Below are positions 1 through 4,710 of a stretch of 5,495 nt of DNA, piece by piece. Location: the NCBI GenBank assembly GCA_002256535.1, contig NMUJ01000060.1, positions 1-5,495 of the forward strand. The letters run 5' to 3'. Position numbers and translations under genes: made by a program. The notes under the pieces were generated by a model that searched no databases, was not told where the DNA came from, and saw only the letters and a list, made by a program, of their open reading frames with translations. The number at the start of each line of letters is the position of its first letter. Position 1 is the stretch's first letter. The stretch is from Caldifarciminota bacterium 4484_18 (GTDB lineage Bacteria; Hydrothermota; UBA3073; NMUJ01).

Positions 1-285
1 TTTGGTAAAAAGGATTACGAAGCTGTTTGGCAGGCTGCTGAGAAGCTTGCCAATACTGCACAACAGCTGAAGATGGAGTTCCTTACAAGTGCTGACCGTG
101 ATGCGGATGCATTCGATGCTGTCATGAAGGCGATGCGGCTCGCACGTAAGGGTGAACCCGAACCCCTACAACAGGCTGTGATGCAGGCTATAGATGTACC
201 GCTATCTGTTATGAAGAATGGTATCAGGTTGCTGGAGATAGCTTGTGAGATGGCAAAGATTGGTAACCGGAAAGGAAGCCAATAG
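1..285 (+). CDS. Cyclodeaminase / methenyl-THF cyclohydrolase family protein, 5'-partial and C-terminally truncated
   Basis: The reading frame is open from base 1 and gives 94 residues up to TAG at 283-285; the true start lies outside the window. It matches the FchA / FTCD C-terminal family (cyclodeaminase or methenyltetrahydrofolate cyclohydrolase, one-carbon folate metabolism, cytosolic). The visible sequence runs in family order: GKKDYEAVWQ helix, then DRDADAFDAVMKAM (the conserved D-x-D-A-F-D-x-V-M-x-A), then AIDVPLSV (family A-x-x-V-P-L-x-V), then the ACEMAKIGN helix end. In the family, GN is followed by about 50 conserved residues (N-x-S-D-x-x-V-A, then N-V-x-I-N) before a final charged helix. 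Here GN runs into RKGSQ and a stop, so the core is missing. A downstream piece in another frame looks like the lost C-terminal helix (see 269-343). The family is fairly certain. Cyclodeaminase cannot be told from cyclohydrolase here, and the product is probably non-functional as written. Confidence 0.85.
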   Translation, partial: FGKKDYEAVWQAAEKLANTAQQLKMEFLTSADRDADAFDAVMKAMRLARKGEPEPLQQAVMQAIDVPLSVMKNGIRLLEIACEMAKIGNRKGSQ

Positions 286-343
286 GCTATACAGCGAAAC
301 AATAAAGGAGATTACGAAACGTAAACACGAGAATGAGGGGTGA
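269..343 (+). pseudogene. Out-of-frame C-terminal helix of the broken cyclodeaminase-family gene
   Basis: Reading the frame that starts AAG at 272 gives KEANRLYSETIKEITKRK and a few more residues, ending at TGA 341-343. This is a short charged amphipathic helix of the kind that closes FchA-family proteins (A-x-x-L-x-x-E-x-x-x-I). It starts within a few bases of the point where the upstream frame loses similarity, so it is most simply the original C-terminus after loss of an internal stretch whose length is not a multiple of three. The match is to a low-complexity helix, so the evidence is suggestive rather than decisive. Confidence 0.5.
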
Positions 344-548
344 ATTGCAATCCGTTGATACGTACGAGTTTGAGGTAAGCTCGTTGGATGAGTTTATACA
401 TAAAGTTATGCAGCTGTTAAAGAGAGAGAGAAAGAGAGAAGGAAGATATAAGGTTATTGTATGGATTGCACCTGTTCACAATAATACAGCATATGAGATA
501 AAACAGTATATTGACCAGAATTTCACAAAAATACGTACAATGTTATAA
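333..548 (+). CDS. Small hypothetical protein, 71 aa, overlapping the cyclodeaminase 3' end
   Basis: The ORF runs from ATG 333 to TAA 546-548. I do not recognise the family. The protein has an acidic N-terminal part (TYEFEVSSLDEF), a basic stretch rich in Lys/Arg/Glu at about residues 30-37 (KRERKRE, encoded by an AG-repeat tract), a beta-strand-like segment YKVIVWIAP, and a C-terminal helix. It has no signal peptide or membrane segment and is probably cytosolic. The ATG overlaps the out-of-frame cyclodeaminase C-terminus (TGA 341-343) by 11 bases, the usual arrangement for translational coupling in an operon. An alternative start is TTG 345, five bases after GAGGGG. AAAGGAG at 304-310 is too far from ATG to be its ribosome binding site. 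No matching family and no strong start signal leave real doubt, but the frame is sense-strand, colinear and not a shadow of another gene. Confidence 0.45.
   Translation: MRGELQSVDTYEFEVSSLDEFIHKVMQLLKRERKREGRYKVIVWIAPVHNNTAYEIKQYIDQNFTKIRTML
420..440 (+). repeat. AG-rich simple-sequence tract inside the small ORF
   Basis: A purine run of mostly AG dinucleotides encodes part of KRERKRE. It is short and in frame. Such tracts can slip during replication, but nothing here shows that it does. Confidence 0.5.
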
Positions 549-737
549 ATACGTACAAAATCTGAAGCGGATGATAAGAAATGATAATATTTGAGAGAAA
601 ATGAGTACTTTAGGTATTTGTGTTGAACGTTACCTTATTAATTCAATAACAGGTGGGTAAAGTAAGGCTAAAAATTTCTTAATCCTTTAGATATTAAGTT
701 TTTAAATTTTCACGTTCTTGAACAAAAGGGAGGCAAA
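549..737. other. Non-coding gap before the large secreted-protein gene
   Basis: No credible gene was found on either strand. The stretch is AT-rich. Two weak dyads are visible: TTATT/AATAA (635-639 with 645-649), and CTTAAT (678-683) with ATTAAG (693-698), a 9-base loop followed by TTTTTAAATTTT. The second could be a feeble terminator for the upstream genes or part of a promoter region, but its stem has almost no G+C. A TTGAAC at 623-628 resembles a -35 box; 17 bases on there is only ATAACA, a poor -10. A promoter for the 738 gene probably lies here because the gap is 189 bases and the next gene has a good ribosome binding site, but I cannot place it. Confidence 0.4.
726..733 (+). promoter_or_regulatory. 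Ribosome binding site of the secreted-protein gene
   Basis: AAGGGAGG lies four bases before ATG 738. It is the strongest Shine-Dalgarno match in the window and fixes the start codon, which also immediately precedes a textbook signal peptide. Confidence 0.8.
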
Positions 738-1532
738 ATGAGAAGGGTAGTAAAAAGTGTAATTTTGATTGTCTTTCCTATCGTTTTAAACTCATTGAGT
801 TTACCCAGCGCTCGTATAGAGGGAGAGAATATAGTTCCCCTTGATACTATCAAACTGATCGCATATCAGAATGCAAAAGCCTTATGGGGAGCAGTTGCTA
901 TGAGCCCGCCTATACCTTACTGCGATATGGATGGAAACATCAGAGCGTATGGGTTCACATTTGCAATAGAAAAAGGATCATTTCCAACATATGACCAGAT
1001 CTTGGATGAAATCGAAGAATCCAAAGATAAATGGATGGTTGAAGATTATGCATCAATGTTAATTTCTGCACGATACGATAAACCACCCATTATTCGATAT
1101 GGCAGAGGGTTAGGAGTATATTATGCAAGAGGAGAAAGAGCTAAAAATAAGGCTATAAAAGTACTTAACACTACGGAGGTAAAACTTACACGAATATATT
1201 ATGCTGCCCCCTATATAGTGTGGTTTGAATTCGTATCTCCCCAGGGTAAACTAATGGTCAATCCTTATAGTCTTACGATAAAAACGGCTGAGGAGTTTGA
1301 AAAAATTCGCTACAAAGTGAAGGAAAAAGAGAGAAAAAGGATAAACGAACCAACTTATAAGGAATGGCTTGAGCATATAAAAGAACAATGGAAGCGGTTT
1401 CAAAGAGGGGAAACACTTTCTAAGAGCGATCATTTTATGCCAGACTATGAAATGGTTCCATATTATGATTGGCATTATGGATGTACTCCAACTGCGGCAG
1501 CTATGGTGCTCGGTTTTTACGATAACAGTTGA
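738..1532 (+). CDS. Secreted C39-like cysteine peptidase, N-terminal piece (signal peptide, N-domain, catalytic Cys)
   Basis: This 264-residue ORF starts at ATG 738 behind a strong ribosome binding site. Residues 1-25 form a signal peptide: basic RR-VVK, hydrophobic core about 8-22, likely cleavage after P-S-A (25). Residues about 33-190 form an N-terminal domain with motifs AYQNAKALWG, PIPYCDMDG, a SARYD segment and KLTRIYYAAPYIVWFEF. It looks like the propeptide-type (PepSY-like) N-domains of secreted cysteine peptidases; that is inference. About 192-230 is a charged helical linker. YDWHYGCTPTAAAMVLGFYD follows, with Cys249 (codon 1482-1484) in the position of the C39-like (peptidase C39_2, papain fold) nucleophile. 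The frame ends three residues later at TGA 1530-1532. The catalytic His and Asn are in the next frame, so this piece alone is an incomplete enzyme. It is the 5' part of the gene continuing to the window end. Confidence 0.88.
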   Translation: MRRVVKSVILIVFPIVLNSLSLPSARIEGENIVPLDTIKLIAYQNAKALWGAVAMSPPIPYCDMDGNIRAYGFTFAIEKGSFPTYDQILDEIEESKDKWMVEDYASMLISARYDKPPIIRYGRGLGVYYARGERAKNKAIKVLNTTEVKLTRIYYAAPYIVWFEFVSPQGKLMVNPYSLTIKTAEEFEKIRYKVKEKERKRINEPTYKEWLEHIKEQWKRFQRGETLSKSDHFMPDYEMVPYYDWHYGCTPTAAAMVLGFYDNS

Positions 1533-4500
1533 GACAGGGGGCACTAGCTCAGATAGTGTTGAGCCTGGAATTGAAGAATATACAAACGAATGGTGTGGTT
1601 ATTCTTTTGATGTGGTTCAAAACTATTACTGGTATCCACCATGGGCATGGGATGAGATCGTAAACGAAATAAACAACAATCGTCCTGTACTTTGGGGTTA
1701 TTTTATAGGTGAATGGGGACACACTGTGACAATAGTAGGATATACAGATGATGATTATTTAATAATACACAATACATGGTGGATGGGACTCGATTACCTA
1801 GATATTTATGAGCTCGATGAAGCTTATCTTCGTAGAGTATATCCAGGTGGAGGATATGGATTCGATGTAAAGCTTGAGGAGCCATGTGGTGGAATGGGGT
1901 TATGGGGGGACCCATATGACGAAAATGGATGCTATGTGGTTTGGCGTGCTGGGGGATACGCCGTAATTGAGTGGGACAATCACGGCTATACAGGGGGTTA
2001 TGTAGACATATATCTCTCAATCGAAGGAGGTCGCCCCGGTACATGGGACTATCAATTTACCACCGAAAACGATGGCGAAGTATGGGTATCTATCTCGCCG
2101 GACGCTACACCGACCACTTCTGCTCGAATTATGATTTTGGGAACAACAAGTACGAAAGAAGTAACTGAGGATAGTACGTTTGTCATTGGAGTTAAGGGGG
2201 GATCACAACATTTAAATATACGTACGCCTATGTTTAAAAATGAAAAATCGCTCGTTTCAGGTGATGGAAGTTATGGTAGCTTTCAAATTAAAGGTAATAC
2301 AGATCCTGAACTTACGTATCCTAACGTGGATCCTGATGAAGGTACACCGAATACTGATTTCTATTACTATGTACATTACTACGATGCAGATGGTGATGCT
2401 CCTTCTGTGATAAAAGTTTACATAGATGGAGAGGGATATGATATGGAACTTTACAGTGGCAGTGCGTCTAATGGTACATATAGATATGGTCCACACCATT
2501 TTGGGTCAGGTTCACATTCACACAGTTATTATTTCTACTGTGAAGATGGTTATGGTGGATCAGATGAGACAGATACATATTATGGTCCAACCACAAATAC
2601 ATATCCCGAACTTACGGATGGCGATGTGACACCTGATGAAGGTACACCGGATACTGATTTCTATTACTATCTACATTACTACGATGCAGATGGTGATGCC
2701 CCTTCTGTGATAAAAGTTTATATAGATGGGGAGGGACATAATATGACGCTTTACAGTGGTAGTGCATCTAACGGTACATATAGATATGGTCCACACCATT
2801 TTGAGCCAGGTTCACATTCACACAGTTATTATTTTTACTGTGAAGATGATTATGGTGGAACTGATAGGTTACCGAGCTCGGGTAGCTACTCGGGTCCAAC
2901 CACAAATACATATCCTGAACTTACGAATGGTTATGTGACTCCTGATGAAGGTACACCGGATACTGATTTCTATTACTATCTACATTACTACGATGCAGAT
3001 GGTGATGCTCCTTCTGTGATAAAAGTTTATATAGATGGAGAAGGACATGATATGGAACTTTACAGTGGCAGTGCATCTAATGGTACATATAGATACGGTC
3101 CACACCATTTTGAGCCAGGTTCACATTCACACAGTTATTACTTTTATTGTGAAGATGGTCATGGTGGAACTGATAGGTTACCGAGCTCGGGTAGCTACTC
3201 GGGTCCAACCACAAATACATATCCTGAACTCTCAAGTGGTGACGTAACTCCTGATGAAGGTACTACTGAAGATACGTTTAGGTATACTGTACATTACTAT
3301 GATGCAGATGGTGATGCTCCCGATACAAAGTGGGTTTATATAGATGGTTCACCACATACTATGATCCTTTATAGTGGATCTGCTTCCAATGGCTGGTATG
3401 AATATGAGACTACGCTGGGTGTAGGATCCCATGATTACTACTTCTACTTTACAGATGGTTATGGTGGAAGTTATAGGTTGCCGAGTTCAGGTACCTATCC
3501 AGGTCCTAATGTTGAACAGCCAAACACAGATCCTGAACTTACGGATGGTTATGTGACACCTGATGAGGGTACACCGGATACTGATTTCTATTACTATGTA
3601 GATTACTACGATGCAGATGGTGATACCCCTTCTGTGATAAAAGTTTACATAGATGGAGAAGGATATGATATGACGCTTTACAGTGACAGTGCATCTAACG
3701 GTACATATAGATATGGTCCACACCATTTTGAGCCAGGTTCACATTCACACAGTTATTACTTTTATTGTGAAGATGGGCGTGGTGGAACTGATAGCCTACC
3801 GGAGACGGGTAGCTACTCGGGTCCAACCACAAATACATGTCCTGAACTTACGTATCCTGACGTGGATCCTGATGAAGGTACACCGGATACTGATTTCTAT
3901 TACTCCGTACATTACTACGATGCAGATGGTGATGCTCCTTCTGTGATAAAAGTTTACATAGATGGGGAAGGACATAATATGACGCTTTACAGTGGCAGTG
4001 CATCTAACGGTACATATAGATATGGTCCACACCACTTTGGGCCAAGTTCACATTCGCACAGTTTTAACTTTTACGTTTCAGATGGGTATTGTGAAATTAG
4101 GCTACCGAGCTCGGGTAGTTATTCAGGTCCATTTATAAATACACCTCCTGAGCTTTCTGAGGGTGACGTAACTCCTGATGAAGGTACTACTGAAGATACG
4201 TTTAGGTATACTGTACATTACTATGACGCAGATGGTGATGCTCCTGATACAAAGTGGGTTTATATAGATGGTTCACCACATACTATGAGTCTTTATAGTG
4301 GATCTGCTTCCAATGGCTGGTATGAATATAAGACTACGCTGGGTGTAGGATCCCATAACTATTACTTCTACTTTACAGATGGTTATGGTGGGAGTGATAC
4401 ATTACCGAGTACAGGTACCTATTCGGGTCCCAATGTTGAACAGCCCGCAGGGTATGAAATTGAAGGAGACCTATGTTACTATTCTAACGATGCCACTATA

Positions 4501-4659
4501 TACCCCGCTATAGTTTACTTAATGGGTAATGCATCTGACAGTATTTGGGTAGACGAAAATGGTCACTATATGTTCGAAGATCTTGCAGGTGGATTAGATT
4601 ATTGTGTGAAACCTTATAAAGAAGACGATGATAGAGAAGATTTTATGTCAATGCATTGA
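1447..4659 (+). CDS. Secreted peptidase, central piece: C39-like His/Asn half, beta-sandwich, seven Ig-like repeats
   Basis: The frame is open from ATG 1447, but 1447 overlaps the upstream peptidase frame and is not a believable start; real coding in this frame begins at about 1523. Numbering from 1447, residues about 29-45 (ETGGTSSDSVEPGIEEYTN) match the post-Cys region of C39-like peptidases. GHTVTIVGYTDDDYLIIHNT supplies the catalytic His92 (codon 1720) and Asn109 (codon 1771). About 155-255 is a beta-sandwich with GGYVDIYLSIEGG and TENDGEVWVSIS, resembling the Kre9/KNH-like or Ser-Thr-rich-anchored modules of secreted bacterial proteins. Residues 284-1000 are seven Ig-like repeats. Residues 1001-1060 (GYEIEGDLCYY, DENGHYMFEDLAGGLDY) resemble a prealbumin/SdrD-B-like domain that normally precedes a dockerin. 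The frame then fails at MSMH-TGA where the first dockerin helix should begin. There are no stops across about 3.1 kb and the domain order is sensible, so this is the middle of one extracellular protein. Confidence 0.85.
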   Translation: MKWFHIMIGIMDVLQLRQLWCSVFTITVETGGTSSDSVEPGIEEYTNEWCGYSFDVVQNYYWYPPWAWDEIVNEINNNRPVLWGYFIGEWGHTVTIVGYTDDDYLIIHNTWWMGLDYLDIYELDEAYLRRVYPGGGYGFDVKLEEPCGGMGLWGDPYDENGCYVVWRAGGYAVIEWDNHGYTGGYVDIYLSIEGGRPGTWDYQFTTENDGEVWVSISPDATPTTSARIMILGTTSTKEVTEDSTFVIGVKGGSQHLNIRTPMFKNEKSLVSGDGSYGSFQIKGNTDPELTYPNVDPDEGTPNTDFYYYVHYYDADGDAPSVIKVYIDGEGYDMELYSGSASNGTYRYGPHHFGSGSHSHSYYFYCEDGYGGSDETDTYYGPTTNTYPELTDGDVTPDEGTPDTDFYYYLHYYDADGDAPSVIKVYIDGEGHNMTLYSGSASNGTYRYGPHHFEPGSHSHSYYFYCEDDYGGTDRLPSSGSYSGPTTNTYPELTNGYVTPDEGTPDTDFYYYLHYYDADGDAPSVIKVYIDGEGHDMELYSGSASNGTYRYGPHHFEPGSHSHSYYFYCEDGHGGTDRLPSSGSYSGPTTNTYPELSSGDVTPDEGTTEDTFRYTVHYYDADGDAPDTKWVYIDGSPHTMILYSGSASNGWYEYETTLGVGSHDYYFYFTDGYGGSYRLPSSGTYPGPNVEQPNTDPELTDGYVTPDEGTPDTDFYYYVDYYDADGDTPSVIKVYIDGEGYDMTLYSDSASNGTYRYGPHHFEPGSHSHSYYFYCEDGRGGTDSLPETGSYSGPTTNTCPELTYPDVDPDEGTPDTDFYYSVHYYDADGDAPSVIKVYIDGEGHNMTLYSGSASNGTYRYGPHHFGPSSHSHSFNFYVSDGYCEIRLPSSGSYSGPFINTPPELSEGDVTPDEGTTEDTFRYTVHYYDADGDAPDTKWVYIDGSPHTMSLYSGSASNGWYEYKTTLGVGSHNYYFYFTDGYGGSDTLPSTGTYSGPNVEQPAGYEIEGDLCYYSNDATIYPAIVYLMGNASDSIWVDENGHYMFEDLAGGLDYCVKPYKEDDDREDFMSMH
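1523..1800 (+). other. Second half of the split C39-like peptidase domain (His/Asn)
   Basis: This gives the domain its boundary within the central piece. Catalytic His is at 1720-1722 and Asn at 1771-1773, in the pattern G-H-x-V-x-x-x-G-Y-x-D-D-x-Y-x-I-x-x-N-T-W, characteristic of C39_2-type peptidases. Cys-to-His distance across the junction is only about 79 codons. From memory, relatives with the T-G-G-T...P-G-I-E motif carry another 40-50 residues between GYYD and that motif. Confidence 0.75.
2296..4446 (+). repeat. Seven in-frame Ig-like repeats of 100-103 residues, two subtypes in order A A A B A A B
   Basis: Units start at 2296, 2596, 2905, 3214, 3523, 3832 and 4138, with lengths 300, 309, 309, 309, 309, 306 and 309 bases. 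Each opens with NT-x-PEL, then a VxPDEGT turn, the strand HYYDADGD-(A)P, VYIDG, LYSGSASNG and an aromatic (Y/N)(Y/F)FY-x-x-D strand. Subtype A (units 1, 2, 3, 5, 6) has SVIKVYIDGEG, TYRYGPHHF and SHSHS. Subtype B (units 4, 7) has TEDTFRYTVHYY, DTKWVYIDGSPHTM, NGWYEY and LGVGSHxYYFYFTDG, and ends GPNVEQP. Units 4 and 7 are nearly identical to each other, and long DNA blocks are shared between A units. The Asp-rich DADGD loop may bind calcium (inference). Such modules usually act as a stalk or as adhesive spacers on the cell surface. Confidence 0.95.
4447..4656 (+). other. Prealbumin-like (SdrD-B/CarboxypepD_reg-like) domain preceding the dockerin
   Basis: GYEIEGDLCYYSNDATIYP, then SIWVDENGHYMFEDLAGG and DYCVKPYKEDDDRED, fit the seven-stranded domain commonly found just before dockerin-like repeats in secreted proteins of FCB-type bacteria. 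The fold assignment is by motif only (G-x-I-x-G-x-x-x-Y, D-x-x-G-x-Y-x-F-x-x-L). The domain is complete, but the frame dies directly after it. Confidence 0.6.
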
Positions 4660-4710
4660 CACTCGACCCCTACCAGAGAATAGCGGCAGATGTCACAGGT
4701 AATGGTGACA
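4641..4710 (+). pseudogene. Remnant of a dockerin-like pair, out of frame and lacking both F-helices
   Basis: In the frame with codons at 4653 and 4656 the sequence reads NALTLDPYQRIAADVTGNGD. This is the linker plus the second calcium loop (D-x-T-G-N-G) of a dockerin-type pair. It lies one frame away from both neighbours: the upstream frame stops at TGA 4657 and the downstream frame is blocked by TAG 4681. The helix that should follow each calcium loop (pattern D-A-x-L-x-x-R-Y-V-V-G-L in related proteins, from memory) is absent on both sides. Frame 0 here is bounded by TAG at 4632 and TGA at 4740. As written the dockerin cannot fold. Confidence 0.65.

Noticed and set aside
623..651. Sigma-70 promoter TTGAAC with 17-base spacing
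   Set aside because: The -10 candidate ATAACA is a poor match; noted in the gap description but not called as a feature.
671..712. Rho-independent terminator at the CTTAAT/ATTAAG dyad
   Set aside because: The six-base stem has a single G-C pair and a nine-base loop, too weak to call as a terminator.
1515..1545. Programmed +1 frameshift at AGT TGA G, resembling the release-factor-2 site
   Set aside because: Skipping one T would join the frames, but there is no Shine-Dalgarno-like element just upstream, AGT to GTT is a poor slip for the tRNA, and conserved residues seem to be missing as well.
1703..4035. Open frames on the minus strand and in other plus frames over the repeats
   Set aside because: They recur with the repeat period, lack ribosome binding sites and have no domain-like content; they are shadows of the coding repeats.
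2296..4446. CRISPR array or non-coding tandem repeat
   Set aside because: Units are about 300 bases, keep one reading frame throughout and encode a consistent Ig-like fold.
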